NCBI RefSeq assembly: GCF_001895005.1
Contig: NZ_BCXH01000011.1
Coordinates: forward strand, 1 to 64,000
Source of the DNA: Rhodococcus yunnanensis NBRC 103083
Lineage (GTDB): Bacteria > Actinomycetota > Actinomycetes > Mycobacteriales > Mycobacteriaceae
Length of the DNA: 64,000 nucleotides
Direction: 5' to 3'
In this document: piece after piece, positions 35,049 to 44,436 of the stretch
Layout of the letters: the number at the start of each line of letters is the position of its first letter
Numbering within the stretch: the stretch's first letter is position 1
Notes under the pieces: model-generated
Told to the model about the DNA's origin: nothing
The model's database searches: none
What the model saw: only the letters and a program-made list of their open reading frames with translations
Program-made: the position numbers and the translations under genes

Positions 35049-36167
35049 TCAGTTGATCTGGCCCCACCCGTCCACGGAGTCGGGGGTACGCGGGGCGGGG
35101 CCGGTGTAGATGGCGGCCGGGCGGACGAGTTTGCCGAGCCGCTTCTGCTCGAGGATGTGCGCACACCAGCCTGCGGTACGGCCGCAGGTGAACATGGCGG
35201 GCATCATGTGCGCGGGGACCTCGGCGAAGTCGAGGATGACCGCGGCCCAGAATTCGACGTTGGTTTCGATGGCGCGGTCGGGGCGACGCTCACGCAGCTC
35301 GGCCAGCGCGGCCTGCTCCAGCGCCGCGGCGACCTCGTACCGCGGGGCGTTCAGGCGCTTGGCCGTCGCACGGAGCACGCGGGCGCGGGGGTCTTCGGCG
35401 CGGTAGACGCGGTGCCCGAAGCCCATGAGCTTTTCCTTGCGGTCGAGGATGCCCTTGACCAGCGCGCGGGCGTCGTCGTTCTTCTCGACCTCTTCGATCA
35501 TCGGCAGCACGCGGGCGGGTGCGCCGCCGTGCAGTGGACCGGACATCGCGCCGATCGCACCGGACAGTGCGGCGGCGACGTCGGCGCCGGTGGAGGCGAT
35601 GACGCGTGCGGTGAACGTCGAGGCGTTGAGACCGTGCTCGGCGGCGGAGACCCAGTAGGCGTCGATGGCTTCGGTGTGCGCGGGGTCGGGGTCGCCCTTC
35701 CAGCGGGTCATGAAGCGTGCGGTGACGGTTTCGCACTGGTCGATCTTCTTCTGCGGTACGGCAGGTTGGTAGATGCCGCGTGCGGATTGGGCGACGTAGG
35801 ACAGTGCCATGACCGACGCGCGGGCGAGCTGATCGCGGGCGGTGGCGTCGTCGATGTCGAGCAGCGGCTGATAGCCCCAGATCGGGGCCAGCATCGCCAG
35901 GCCTGCCTGGACGTCGACGCGGACGTCGCCGGTGTGGATGGGCAGCGGGAACGGCTCGGCCGGCGGCAGTCCTGGGCCGAAGCGGCCGTCGACGAGCAGT
36001 GCCCACACGTTTCCGAAGGTGACGTGTTTGGAGACGAGGTCTTCGATGTCGACGCCGCGGTAGCGCAGTGCGCCGCCGTCCTTGTCCGGCTCGGCGATGT
36101 CGGTGGTGAAGGCGACGACACCTTCGAGGCCACTGACGAAATCTTCTGGTACCTGTTGAACAGCCAT
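35049..36167 (-). CDS. citA: Citrate synthase 2 (CitA-type)
   Basis: This 372-residue protein is a short citrate synthase of the CitA (Rv0889c) type. Catalytic elements are visible: the first active-site histidine in [25 protein letters not shown], the second histidine in [16 protein letters not shown], and the aspartate in ILDFAEVP. It condenses oxaloacetate with acetyl-CoA (or possibly propionyl-CoA as a methylcitrate synthase; the sequence alone does not decide). It is divergent from pdxH with 104 bases between the starts. The main citrate synthase gltA2 lies 4 kb further on. Confidence 0.94.
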   Translation of the reverse strand: MAVQQVPEDFVSGLEGVVAFTTDIAEPDKDGGALRYRGVDIEDLVSKHVTFGNVWALLVDGRFGPGLPPAEPFPLPIHTGDVRVDVQAGLAMLAPIWGYQPLLDIDDATARDQLARASVMALSYVAQSARGIYQPAVPQKKIDQCETVTARFMTRWKGDPDPAHTEAIDAYWVSAAEHGLNASTFTARVIASTGADVAAALSGAIGAMSGPLHGGAPARVLPMIEEVEKNDDARALVKGILDRKEKLMGFGHRVYRAEDPRARVLRATAKRLNAPRYEVAAALEQAALAELRERRPDRAIETNVEFWAAVILDFAEVPAHMMPAMFTCGRTAGWCAHILEQKRLGKLVRPAAIYTGPAPRTPDSVDGWGQIN

Positions 36168-36271
36168 TGCCTCTGGACTCTCCTCGTAGCCGTACGACCC
36201 ACGTCGAGCCGCGTTCGAGCTTGCCTGGTCGAAACTTTAGCCGGTCGTACTCTCCAGTAGCGTCTTGGCTT

Positions 36272-36919
36272 GTGCCGAATGACGAACCACCTCTCGCCGA
36301 CATGCGTGTCGACTACGCGGACGACACCGATCTCGAGGTCGATCGGTTCGAGGGTGGGTGGTTTCCGGTCGCCCAGCAGTGGCTGGGCGACGCAATCGCC
36401 GCCGCCGTTCCCGAACCCAATGCGATCGTGCTGGGAACCGTCGACGAATCAGGTCACCCGGCGACCCGCACTGTTCTGTGCAAGGGCCTCGACGCCGACG
36501 GCGTGGTCTTCTACACCAACTACGAATCCGACAAGGGAGTGCAACTTGCGCGCACCCCTTATGCGTCGATCACGTTCCCGTGGATCGCCATCGCGCGCCA
36601 GCTCACGATCCGAGGAGCTGTGAAGAAAGTCTCGGCCGAGTCGACGGCGAAGTACTTCGCGACGCGTCCGCGCGGGTCTCAGCTGGGCGCATGGGCGTCG
36701 CATCAGTCTCGTCCCGTCGCGTCGCGGGCCGAGCTGGAAGCGCAACTGGCCGAGGTGACAGCGCGATTCGACGGCGCAGATGTTCCGGTGCCGCCGAACT
36801 GGGGAGGCTTTCGGGTGATCCCGGAGACCGTCGAGTTCTGGCAGGGTCGAACGAACCGTCTGCACAACAGGATTCGAGTCACAGTCGCCTCCTCGACGGT
36901 GGAGCGGCTCCAACCGTGA
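36272..36919 (+). CDS. pdxH: Pyridoxamine 5'-phosphate oxidase
   Basis: This 215-residue FMN enzyme oxidises pyridoxamine or pyridoxine phosphate to pyridoxal phosphate. It shows PdxH signatures: [25 protein letters not shown], the FMN site [28 protein letters not shown], and the C-terminal [14 protein letters not shown] with the substrate-binding Arg/His, ending RLQP. I set the start at GTG 36272 ([15 protein letters not shown]), the expected N-terminus. The stop overlaps the GTG of the MFS gene by three bases. PLP supply fits the neighbouring PLP enzymes only loosely. Confidence 0.95.
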   Translation: MPNDEPPLADMRVDYADDTDLEVDRFEGGWFPVAQQWLGDAIAAAVPEPNAIVLGTVDESGHPATRTVLCKGLDADGVVFYTNYESDKGVQLARTPYASITFPWIAIARQLTIRGAVKKVSAESTAKYFATRPRGSQLGAWASHQSRPVASRAELEAQLAEVTARFDGADVPVPPNWGGFRVIPETVEFWQGRTNRLHNRIRVTVASSTVERLQP

Positions 36920-38223
36920 CCGAAGCACTGAAGAAGAGCAGGCTGCGCGGAGTTCTCGCCGACACCACGCCTCTGCAGAATCCGGCGTACCGCAGACTGT
37001 GGGTCGCCAACATCGTTACCGTCATCGGCGCGCAGCTCAGTATCGTCGCGGTGCCGCAGCAGATTTTCGAGATCACCCGCAGTTCCGCCTATGTCGGCTT
37101 GACCGGCGTGTTCGCGCTCGTCCCCCTCATCGTCTTCGGGTTGTGGGGTGGGGCTCTCGCCGACGTCATGGATCGGCGAACGTTGTTGGCGATCACGACG
37201 ATCGGTCTGATCGCGACGTCGACGCTGCTGTGGTTGCAAGCGCTCGCCGGTCTGAACAATGTGTGGGTCGTGTTGTGCCTCTTGGCTGTTCAGCAGGCAT
37301 TCTTCGCGGTCAATCAGCCCACGCGCAGCGCGATCATCCCGAGACTGCTCCCCGGTGCGCAGTTGCCGGCGGCGAACTCACTGAACATGACGGTGATGAA
37401 CTTCGGCGCTATCGCAGGCCCGCTCATCGCAGGCACGATGATTCCACTCGCAGGCCTGCGGACGCTGTATCTGGTCGACTCGATTGCGTTGTTCGCGACG
37501 CTGTGGGCGGTGATCCGGCTACCGGCCATTCCTCCGGCCGAGGCAGGAAGAAAGGCCGGGCTTCGTTCGGTCATAGAGGGTTTCACGTACCTCGCCACGC
37601 AGAAGGTGCTGTTGGCCTCGTTCGTCGTCGACATCATCGCGATGGTGTTCGGTATGCCGCGTGCTCTGTTCCCGCAGATCGCGCACGACACGTTCGGCGA
37701 TCCGGCGTCGGGCGGCCTGGTTCTGGGGCTGCTGTTCGCGGCACTGTCGGCCGGTGCGGTGATCGGCGGGGTGTTCTCGGGATGGCTTCCGCGAGTGCAG
37801 CGTCAAGGACTCGCCGTCATCGTGTGCATCGTCGTGTGGGGGATGGCCATGATCGGGTTCGGCGTCAGCGTCGGATTGGCCACCGGCGGAACCGTGTCGA
37901 TCGCACTGTGGTTCGCACTTGCGTTCCTTGCGCTCGGCGGCGGTGCCGACATGATCTCCGCGGCATTCAGAAGCACGATGCTCCAGCAGGTCGCGACCGA
38001 CGACATGCGCGGCCGCCTGCAAGGCGTGTTCATCGTGGTCGTTGCCGGTGGCCCGCGAATCGGCGACGTCATGCACGGGGCGAGCGCCGCCATGGTCGGT
38101 ACCGCCGCTGCTGCGGCCGGTGGCGGCGTCCTCGTCGTCGTCGGAGTGGTGATTGCCGCAGTTGCTCTGCCTGCATTCATTCGCTATCGGGTCACGAGGG
38201 TGGACAATGGTCACCATGGCTGA
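36916..38223 (+). CDS. MFS exporter-like protein
   Basis: This 435-residue carrier of the MFS_3 group has about 12 helices. Features are [13 protein letters not shown] in loop 2-3, [41 protein letters not shown], and [19 protein letters not shown] in the second half. It starts with GTG overlapping the pdxH stop, so the two are coupled, though a link between PLP metabolism and this exporter is not obvious. The 3' end overlaps the aldose-epimerase start by 17 bases. It resembles the MFS protein at 22368 in family but not closely in loops. Substrate unknown. Confidence 0.9.
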   Translation: MTEALKKSRLRGVLADTTPLQNPAYRRLWVANIVTVIGAQLSIVAVPQQIFEITRSSAYVGLTGVFALVPLIVFGLWGGALADVMDRRTLLAITTIGLIATSTLLWLQALAGLNNVWVVLCLLAVQQAFFAVNQPTRSAIIPRLLPGAQLPAANSLNMTVMNFGAIAGPLIAGTMIPLAGLRTLYLVDSIALFATLWAVIRLPAIPPAEAGRKAGLRSVIEGFTYLATQKVLLASFVVDIIAMVFGMPRALFPQIAHDTFGDPASGGLVLGLLFAALSAGAVIGGVFSGWLPRVQRQGLAVIVCIVVWGMAMIGFGVSVGLATGGTVSIALWFALAFLALGGGADMISAAFRSTMLQQVATDDMRGRLQGVFIVVVAGGPRIGDVMHGASAAMVGTAAAAAGGGVLVVVGVVIAAVALPAFIRYRVTRVDNGHHG

Positions 38224-39136
38224 CGCACAGAATTACTTGCTGACGAGCGGTAAATATCGCGCCGAGGTCGCTTCGACGGGCGCAGGTTTGCGCGCTCTCG
38301 AGTACGACGGCTCGGCGTTGACGGAGACGTGGGAAGTCGGGAAGAAGCCGCCCATGTCCGCAGGTTTGGTGCTGGCTCCGTGGCCGAACCGCGTCGCCGA
38401 CGGGAAATTCACGTTCGGCGGCACCGACCACGAACTGGAGATCACCGAACCGAGCAGGAACAACGCGAGCCATGGGTTCGTCCGAAGGGAGGAGTGGACG
38501 CTCGTCGATCACTCCGATGCACGGGTCGAACAGTCGATCGACGTCGGCGTGCACCAGGGGTGGCCGTACGAATTGTCGGTCACCGTCGTCCACGAACTGA
38601 CCGAGAGCGGCCTCGTGGTGACTGCGACCGCCGAGAACAACGGAGACACCGACGCCCCGTACGGGATGGGCTTCCACACGTTCGTCCGGGTCGGGGACGT
38701 TCCGCTCGACGAGTGCACGCTCGAACTGTCCGCAGGCACTCGGTTGCAGCTCGATCCCGAGCGAATGTTGCCCAGCGGGCCATCGGTGCCCACGGCGGGT
38801 TCGGAGTTCGACTTCACCACTGCGAAGCCGTTGGCGGACGTCTGGCTCGACACTCCGTTCAGCGCCGAGGTTCCCGACGACGACGGCAAGGCGCGGCACG
38901 TCCTGAGCGCCCCCGGCGGCCCCTCGACGGTGCTGTGGACCGACCGCGAGTTCGACTGGATCCAGGTGTTCACGGCCGATCCCGCGAAGGATCAGGCGTA
39001 TCCGGACCGAGGGCGAGCACTGGCGATCGAACCGATGACCTGTCCTCCCGACGCGTTCAACTCCGAAATCGATCTGCTGATCCTGAAGCCGGGCGAATCC
39101 TGGACCGGCACCTGGGGAATGGAGTACCGCGCCTAA
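38207..39136 (+). CDS. Aldose 1-epimerase family protein
   Basis: This predicted 309-residue galactose-mutarotase-fold protein resembles the YihR/YeaD-like branch. APWPNRVADGKFTFGG gives the substrate-binding Arg, and NNASHGFVRREEWT holds the first catalytic histidine. PYGMGFHTFVRVG has the second histidine, and a glutamate lies in ALAIEPMTCPPDAFN. It interconverts anomers of a hexose. ATG 38207 follows GAGGG with good spacing; ATG 38216 is an alternative. It directly precedes the sugar kinase gene with no gap, so the pair probably acts on one hexose. Confidence 0.9.
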   Translation: MVTMADAQNYLLTSGKYRAEVASTGAGLRALEYDGSALTETWEVGKKPPMSAGLVLAPWPNRVADGKFTFGGTDHELEITEPSRNNASHGFVRREEWTLVDHSDARVEQSIDVGVHQGWPYELSVTVVHELTESGLVVTATAENNGDTDAPYGMGFHTFVRVGDVPLDECTLELSAGTRLQLDPERMLPSGPSVPTAGSEFDFTTAKPLADVWLDTPFSAEVPDDDGKARHVLSAPGGPSTVLWTDREFDWIQVFTADPAKDQAYPDRGRALAIEPMTCPPDAFNSEIDLLILKPGESWTGTWGMEYRA

Positions 39137-40075
39137 ATGACGATTCTCGTGTGTGGCGAAGCGCTGGTCGACCTCGTGCCCGTGCACGAAGGGCCGCTGC
39201 TGGCCCCGAAGCTCGGGGGCGGCCCGTTCAATGTCGCGGTCTCGATCGGACGACTCGGTTCCTCGGTCGCGTTCTTGTCGAGGGTGTCCAAGGACGCATT
39301 CGGCGAACAGATCCTGGCGAGTCTCGAGGACGCAGGCGTCGATACCTCGTGGGTGCAGCGCGGGAACGAGCCGACCACGTTGGCGATGACCACGCTCGCA
39401 TCCGACGGCAGCGCCCAGTACTCCTTCTACGCGGACGGCACGGCGGATCGTCTGGTCGAGGATCCGGGTGCCATACCGGACGAGATCGAGGCGTTGTCCT
39501 TCGGGACGCTGTCGCTGCTGTACGAGCCGGGCGCTTCGGTGTACGCCGCGCTGCTGCATCGGGCGCGAGCTGCAGGAAAGCTGACGATGCTCGATCCGAA
39601 CATTCGCCCTGCCGCCATCGACAGCACCAGCGGGGACATCACGGCCGACGGTTTCCGGACGCGGTTCAAGTCCTGGCTTCCTGCGGTGGACATTCTCAAG
39701 GTCTCGGAGGACGATTCCCACTGGTTGAGTCTCGGCGTCGAGGGGACGACGGTCGACGACTGGTTGTCTTCGGGTGTCACAGCGGTGGTCATGACACGAG
39801 GCGGCGACGGTATTTCGGTGTTTCTGGCGTCGGGTGAGATCTCGGTTCCCGGGGTCGCCGTCGACGTGGTCGACACGATCGGCGCAGGTGACACGGTGCA
39901 CGGAGCTTTACTTGCGTTTTTGAACAGGGAGACCATTCTCACATCACGCGCCGTGAGTGAGATGAGTAAGGAAGATTGGGAGCGAGCACTGAGTTTCGCT
40001 GCACGGGCCGCGGCCGTCACGGTTTCGCGCCCGGGCGCGGACCCTCCGTGGGCGTCCGAGACGCCGAGAGACTAG
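39137..40075 (+). CDS. PfkB-family carbohydrate kinase (fructokinase-like)
   Basis: This 312-residue ribokinase-fold kinase carries both PfkB signatures: GGGPFNVAVSIGRLGSSVAF (about 27-46) and DTIGAGDTVHGALL near residue 250, in which the GAGD aspartate is the catalytic base. It phosphorylates a sugar, by family most likely fructose or a related ketose. It begins one base after the aldose-epimerase stop. The 70-base gap to gltA2 holds an AT-rich segment that probably contains the gltA2 promoter. Confidence 0.92.
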   Translation: MTILVCGEALVDLVPVHEGPLLAPKLGGGPFNVAVSIGRLGSSVAFLSRVSKDAFGEQILASLEDAGVDTSWVQRGNEPTTLAMTTLASDGSAQYSFYADGTADRLVEDPGAIPDEIEALSFGTLSLLYEPGASVYAALLHRARAAGKLTMLDPNIRPAAIDSTSGDITADGFRTRFKSWLPAVDILKVSEDDSHWLSLGVEGTTVDDWLSSGVTAVVMTRGGDGISVFLASGEISVPGVAVDVVDTIGAGDTVHGALLAFLNRETILTSRAVSEMSKEDWERALSFAARAAAVTVSRPGADPPWASETPRD

Positions 40076-40144
40076 TTTCTCTATCGACTGAAGAATTATC
40101 CGTTTTAGTACGTGTCCGTTACACGAGTTCGAGAGGGACCATTC

Positions 40145-41443
40145 GTGCCCGCTGAGAATGACGCCAAAGCCACCCTCACCTATCCCGGTGGCGAACACAG
40201 TATGTCCATCGCCAAGGCAACAGAAGGCAATGACGGCATCGAGCTGGGGAAGTTGCTGGCTGCGACCGGTTACACGACTCTCGACGGTGGTTTCGTCAAC
40301 ACCGCTTCGACGAAGTCTGCGATCACGTACATCGATGGCGACCAGGGCATCCTGCGCTATCGCGGGTACCCGATCGAACAACTTGCAGGCAAGTCGACGT
40401 TCATCGAGGTCAGCTACCTTCTGATCTACGGCGAGCTACCCACCGAGGATCAACTCGAGATCTTCACCGACAAGATCCGCCGACACACGCTGCTGCACGA
40501 GGACCTCAAGCGGTTCTTCGACGGGTTCCCGCGCAACGCGCACCCGATGCCAGTCCTGTCGAGTGCGGTCAACGCCTTGTCGGCGTACTACCAGGATTCG
40601 TTGGATCCTGATGATCCCGAGCAGGTCGAACTCTCGACCATCCGTCTGCTCGCGAAGTTGCCGACCATCGCGGCCTACGCCTACAAGAAGTCCGTCGGAC
40701 AGCCGTTCCTGTACCCGGACAACTCGAAGAGCCTCGTCGAGAACTTCCTTCGTATGACGTTCGGTTTCCCGGCCGAGCCGTACGAGGTCGACCCGGAGAT
40801 CGTCAAGGCGCTCGACATGCTGCTGATCCTGCATGCCGATCACGAGCAGAACTGCTCGACGTCGACGGTCCGTCTCGTCGGTTCCTCGGACGCGAATCTG
40901 TTCACGTCCATCTCCGGCGGTATCAACGCGCTGTGGGGCCCGCTGCACGGCGGCGCCAACCAGGCCGTGCTCGAGATGCTCGACAAGATCAAGGCCGAGG
41001 GCGGCGACGCCACCGACTTCGTGCGCCGGGTGAAGAACAAGGAAGACGGCGTGAAGCTCATGGGCTTCGGGCACCGCGTCTACAAGAGCTTCGATCCGCG
41101 CGCGACGCTGGTCAAGGAAACTGCGCACACCATTCTCGCCAAGCTGGGCAACGGTGACGAGCTCCTCGACATCGCCTTGAAGCTCGAAGAGACCGCGCTG
41201 ACCGACGACTACTTCATCGAGCGCAAGCTCTACCCGAACGTCGACTTCTACACCGGTCTGATCTACCGCGCGATGGGCTTCCCGCCGCGCATGTTCACGG
41301 TGTTGTTCGCGATGGGTCGTCTCCCGGGCTGGATCGCGCACTGGCGCGAGATGCACGAGGATCCGTCCACGAAGATCGGGCGTCCGCGCCAGATCTACAC
41401 CGGCTACACCGAGCGTGACTACAAGGACCTCGGCGCACGCTGA
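40145..41443 (+). CDS. gltA2: Citrate synthase (GltA2)
   Basis: This 432-residue protein is the main hexameric-type citrate synthase of the TCA cycle. Active-site residues are visible: LILHADHEQNCSTSTVR (H233), LWGPLHGGANQ (H268), [15 protein letters not shown] (H310) and the aspartate in YPNVDFYTGLIY. I chose GTG 40145 because GAGAGGGA ends seven bases before it; the longer frame adds eleven residues of leader. It is followed by a strong terminator, so it is the end of its transcript. Gene order relative to citA and serC follows mycobacteria. Confidence 0.97.
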   Translation: MPAENDAKATLTYPGGEHSMSIAKATEGNDGIELGKLLAATGYTTLDGGFVNTASTKSAITYIDGDQGILRYRGYPIEQLAGKSTFIEVSYLLIYGELPTEDQLEIFTDKIRRHTLLHEDLKRFFDGFPRNAHPMPVLSSAVNALSAYYQDSLDPDDPEQVELSTIRLLAKLPTIAAYAYKKSVGQPFLYPDNSKSLVENFLRMTFGFPAEPYEVDPEIVKALDMLLILHADHEQNCSTSTVRLVGSSDANLFTSISGGINALWGPLHGGANQAVLEMLDKIKAEGGDATDFVRRVKNKEDGVKLMGFGHRVYKSFDPRATLVKETAHTILAKLGNGDELLDIALKLEETALTDDYFIERKLYPNVDFYTGLIYRAMGFPPRMFTVLFAMGRLPGWIAHWREMHEDPSTKIGRPRQIYTGYTERDYKDLGAR

Positions 41444-41454
41444 CATCGACGACG

Positions 41455-41494
41455 AAAGCCGCCCACTCCCGAACATCGGGGTGGGCGGCTTTTT
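41455..41494 (+). terminator. Intrinsic terminator after gltA2
   Basis: AAAGCCGCCCAC pairs with GTGGGCGGCTTT and the inner TCCCGA pairs with TCGGG around an ACA loop. A run of five T follows. The A-run on the left also allows termination of the convergent amidohydrolase transcript. Confidence 0.94.
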
Positions 41495-41518
41495 CGTACG
41501 TTGCCGAACTCGCCGACC

Positions 41519-42313
41519 TCAGAACTGACGACGGTTGGCCAGCACGGGCAACTTCTTTCGTACCTCGGCGACGACGGCGGGATCGATGTCGACGGTCAAT
41601 AGGCCTGGGGTGGCGTCGAGCTCGCCGAGGACCTCGCCGGTGGGGGAGCTGACCACCGAATGTCCGACGCCCAAGGGTGCTGTTCCGTTGGCCTCGAGGG
41701 GTTCCGGCTGGTCGCACGCGGCGACGAAGGCCGTGGCGTCGAGGGCTCGGGCACGTGCGAGCAACGACCACTGTTCGACCTTGCCCGGTCCCGATCCCCA
41801 GGACGCGGGCACGACGACCAGCTGAGCGCCCAGATCGCCGAGCTTCTGGAACAGCGCCGGAAAACGTAGGTCGTAGCACGTGGCGAATCCGACGCCGAAG
41901 CCGCCGATCTGCACGACGAGCGGGTCGGTTCCCGGTGCGACGGTGTCGGACTCGGCGAAACCGAAGGCGTCGAAAAGGTGGATCTTGTCGTAGCTGGCGT
42001 CGACTCCTGGCCCGGTGATCAGCAGGGTGTTGGCGACGCGGCCTTCGTCGGCGGGGGTGAACATGCCTGCGACGATCGTGATGTTCAGGCGCTGCGCGAT
42101 GTCGCGGACGGCGTCTGCCCACGGGCCGTCGACGGGTTCCGCGACGCCCCGGATCGGGCCACCGAAGCACCGCATCATCGCTTCGGGGAAGACGACGAGC
42201 GACGACCCGGCTTCTGCTGCAGCACGCGCGTGAGTCTCGATGATCTTCAGGTTGTCGTCCGGTTCGGTGCCGCTGCTTACCTGGGCCAGGCTGATGCGAA
42301 TGGTGTCAGTCAT
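41519..42313 (-). CDS. Carbon-nitrogen (nitrilase superfamily) hydrolase
   Basis: This predicted 264-residue protein has the Glu-Lys-Cys triad of the nitrilase fold: E44 in VVFPEAMMR, K110 in SYDKIHLFDAFGF and C146 in GFATCYDLRFP. The segments match the omega-amidase/Nit and formamidase-like branches, so it should hydrolyse an amide or N-carbamoyl bond rather than a nitrile. The start at 42313 has AGGAG before it. It is divergent from the GntR gene with 46 bases between, and the shared operator-like site lies in this gap. Its substrate may belong to the pathway served by the MHS transporter and DUF2848 protein nearby. Confidence 0.92.
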   Translation of the reverse strand: MTDTIRISLAQVSSGTEPDDNLKIIETHARAAAEAGSSLVVFPEAMMRCFGGPIRGVAEPVDGPWADAVRDIAQRLNITIVAGMFTPADEGRVANTLLITGPGVDASYDKIHLFDAFGFAESDTVAPGTDPLVVQIGGFGVGFATCYDLRFPALFQKLGDLGAQLVVVPASWGSGPGKVEQWSLLARARALDATAFVAACDQPEPLEANGTAPLGVGHSVVSSPTGEVLGELDATPGLLTVDIDPAVVAEVRKKLPVLANRRQF

Positions 42314-42346
42314 GGTCGAACTCCTGGTTTCGTGTGGCGCCGACAG

Positions 42347-42363
42347 GTATACATATCGTATGC
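42347..42363. promoter_or_regulatory. GntR operator-like site 1
   Basis: GTATACATATCGTATGC covers the start codon of the GntR gene and lies 34 bases upstream of the hydrolase start. It is an imperfect inverted repeat (GTATAC and GTATGC half-sites). The same 17 bases, except for the three central ones, recur at 44368-44384 before the transporter. Shared sites next to a GntR gene indicate its operator. Confidence 0.75.
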
Positions 42364-43001
42364 AATCGCTGTCGGGTAGGGACAAGGCGTACGTCTTCGT
42401 GCGTGATCAGGTGCTCACTTCTCCGGCGGCCACGGGTACTTTTCTCAACGAGCAGGATTTGGCGACGCGAATCGGTGTGTCCCGCACCCCTGTTCGTGAA
42501 GCACTGCTCATGCTCCAGGCCGAGGGTCTGGTCGAGATGGTACCGAAACGCGGTGCGCACGTCCCCGCGATGTCGGGTCGTCAGATCGGCGAGTTGATGG
42601 ACCTTCGTGGTGTTCTCGAACGGCATGCGGCCACGACGTCGTTGAAGGCGGGCAAGGCTCCGGCGTCGGCGATGCGCTCTGCCCTTGCGGAACAGCAGGT
42701 TCTTGCCGACATCCGAACCGATGACGCGGCCAAGGAGTTCATCGATCTCGACGGCAAGTTTCATCAGATTCTCGTCGACGCCGCAGGCAGTGAACTGCTC
42801 TCGCGGACCTACGCGGGCTTGCGTGCTCGGCAGCTCAGGGTCGGACTGTCTGCTTTGTTCTCTGCGGCCGACCGCCAGCACAACGTCTGCGCCGAGCACG
42901 AGGCCATCGTCGCGGCTCTCGAGAGCGGCGACGAAGGCGACGTGCATCGGGCGATCGACGATCATCTGGAGGTTACTTTACAGATTCTGTTGCGGGCCTA
43001 G
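42360..43001 (+). CDS. GntR-family regulator, FCD (FadR) type
   Basis: This predicted 213-residue protein has a winged helix at about 8-75 (LNEQDLATRIGVSRTPVREAL, with MLQAEGLVEMVPKRGAHVP) and an all-helical FCD ligand domain. The FCD domain has metal-ligand-like residues in DLDGKFHQILVDAAG and VCAEHEAIVAALESGDEG then AIDDHLEV. FCD proteins sense carboxylic acids and repress catabolic genes. The ATG 42360 lies inside the operator-like site, so it is likely autoregulated. It overlaps the convergent transporter end by 29 bases. It probably controls the hydrolase, the transporter and the DUF2848 gene. Confidence 0.93.
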   Translation: MQSLSGRDKAYVFVRDQVLTSPAATGTFLNEQDLATRIGVSRTPVREALLMLQAEGLVEMVPKRGAHVPAMSGRQIGELMDLRGVLERHAATTSLKAGKAPASAMRSALAEQQVLADIRTDDAAKEFIDLDGKFHQILVDAAGSELLSRTYAGLRARQLRVGLSALFSAADRQHNVCAEHEAIVAALESGDEGDVHRAIDDHLEVTLQILLRA

Positions 43002-44307
43002 CGTTCCCGATGACCGCATACTCTTCTTCCTCGGCGCGATCGGGGTTGCGGCCCAACGCGAGTCCGGCGAGCGTGAGGATTCCGACGATGGCCACGTAGC
43101 CGACGATCGGCACCCAGGTGTCGGTCTTGTCGAGTAGGAATACGAAGATCAGCGGAGCCATGGCGCCACCGAACACACCGGCGATGGTGTACGCCAGTGA
43201 ACTACCTGTCGAGCGGAGTCGAACGGTGAACTGCTCGGTGACGAACGCAGCCTGCGGCCCGTACATGAACGAGTGGAATGCCAGTCCGACGACGACGCCC
43301 AGGATCAACAGGGGTAACGAGCTTCCGCCGATGATCAAGAAGAAGATCGCACTCCAGGCGACGCCACCGACGGCAGCGACGGCGTAGACGAGACGACGGT
43401 TGATCCGGTCGGACACCGCACCCGCCAACGGGATGAGCCCCAGCTGGAACGCGGAACCGACGAGAATCGCCGTCAGTACCTCACTGCGCTCGAAGCCCAA
43501 TTTCTGGACGCCGTAGGTGATCGAGAAGACGGTGAACAACGCGTAGATGACGTCGGGTGCGATCCGCGAGAGGATCGCGGCGATCAGCGGCCGCAGCTGC
43601 GTCGAGAAGACCTCGCTGATCGGGGCTTCGGAGCGGTCACCACTTTCCTGAAGAGCCTTGAACACCGGGGTGTCCTCGAGCTTCAGTCGAATCCACAGGC
43701 CGAATCCGACGAGGACGGCCGAGAACAGGAATGCGACGCGCCAGCCCCACGACTCGAACTGATCCTCGGTGAGGCTGAGGGTCAACACGGCCAGTGCGCC
43801 GTTGGCGAGCAGGTTGCCTGCGGGAGGTCCGATCTGCGCTGCCGAGGACCAGAACCCTCGCTGTCGCGGGTTGCCGTATTCGCTGGACAGCAGAACGGCG
43901 CCACCCCATTCGCCGCCCACTGCCACACCCTGGGCGAAGCGCATCGCCACCAGCAGGATCGGAGCGACGATGCCGATCGTGTCGTAGCCGGGAATGAGAC
44001 CGATCGCGAACGTGGTGACGCCGATGAGCATCAGCGTGATGACGAGCAGCTGCTTGCGTCCGATCACATCGCCCAGGCGACCGAAGACGAATCCGCCGAT
44101 GGGCCTGGCGATGTAACCGACCGCGTAGGTCGAGAACGCCAGCAGCGTTCCGGTCAGGGGATCGCTGTCCGGGAAAAAGATGATGGGAAAGACCAGCGCG
44201 GCAGCAGCCGAGTAGACGGCGAAGTCGTACCACTCCAATGCCGTCCCGGTCAGGCTTGCGGCGAATGCTTTCGCCAGGCCCTTCTTGTCGACTGTCTGCG
44301 CAGTCAT
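42973..44307 (-). CDS. MHS-family MFS transporter (metabolite:H+ symporter)
   Basis: This predicted 444-residue carrier is of the metabolite:H+ symporter family (ProP/KgtP/ShiA). The N-terminal motif LTGTALEWYDFAVYSAAAALVFP, the loop 2-3 motif GRLGDVIGRKQLLVITL, and QGVAVGGEWGGAVLLSSEY are all present. It imports small acids or zwitterions with protons. The start at 44307 has AAGGAG at good distance. An operator-like site lies 60 bases upstream in the divergent promoter shared with the DUF2848 gene. That makes it the uptake step of the GntR-linked pathway. Confidence 0.95.
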   Translation of the reverse strand: MTAQTVDKKGLAKAFAASLTGTALEWYDFAVYSAAAALVFPIIFFPDSDPLTGTLLAFSTYAVGYIARPIGGFVFGRLGDVIGRKQLLVITLMLIGVTTFAIGLIPGYDTIGIVAPILLVAMRFAQGVAVGGEWGGAVLLSSEYGNPRQRGFWSSAAQIGPPAGNLLANGALAVLTLSLTEDQFESWGWRVAFLFSAVLVGFGLWIRLKLEDTPVFKALQESGDRSEAPISEVFSTQLRPLIAAILSRIAPDVIYALFTVFSITYGVQKLGFERSEVLTAILVGSAFQLGLIPLAGAVSDRINRRLVYAVAAVGGVAWSAIFFLIIGGSSLPLLILGVVVGLAFHSFMYGPQAAFVTEQFTVRLRSTGSSLAYTIAGVFGGAMAPLIFVFLLDKTDTWVPIVGYVAIVGILTLAGLALGRNPDRAEEEEYAVIGNARPATESVK

Positions 44308-44367
44308 GGCAACTCCTTCGTGTGTGCCTCGGATCACTCTATCCGTTGTACGTGCTCCATACTTGCT

Positions 44368-44384
44368 GTATACAAGACGTATGC
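44368..44384. promoter_or_regulatory. GntR operator-like site 2
   Basis: GTATACAAGACGTATGC lies between the divergent transporter (start 44307) and DUF2848 gene (start 44437). It shares 14 of 17 positions with site 1 at 42347-42363, the differences being confined to the central triplet. The inner TGTATACA is itself palindromic. Two such sites 2 kb apart in the two divergent promoters support one regulon. Confidence 0.78.
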
Positions 44385-44436
44385 GCAAGTGTTTTCGCGT
44401 ATTGGAAACAATCAATTAACGAGAGAGGCCCTCACG

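Noticed and set aside
38192..39901. Minus-strand frame of 569 residues
   Set aside because: It is antisense to the aldose epimerase and sugar kinase genes, which carry clear family motifs.
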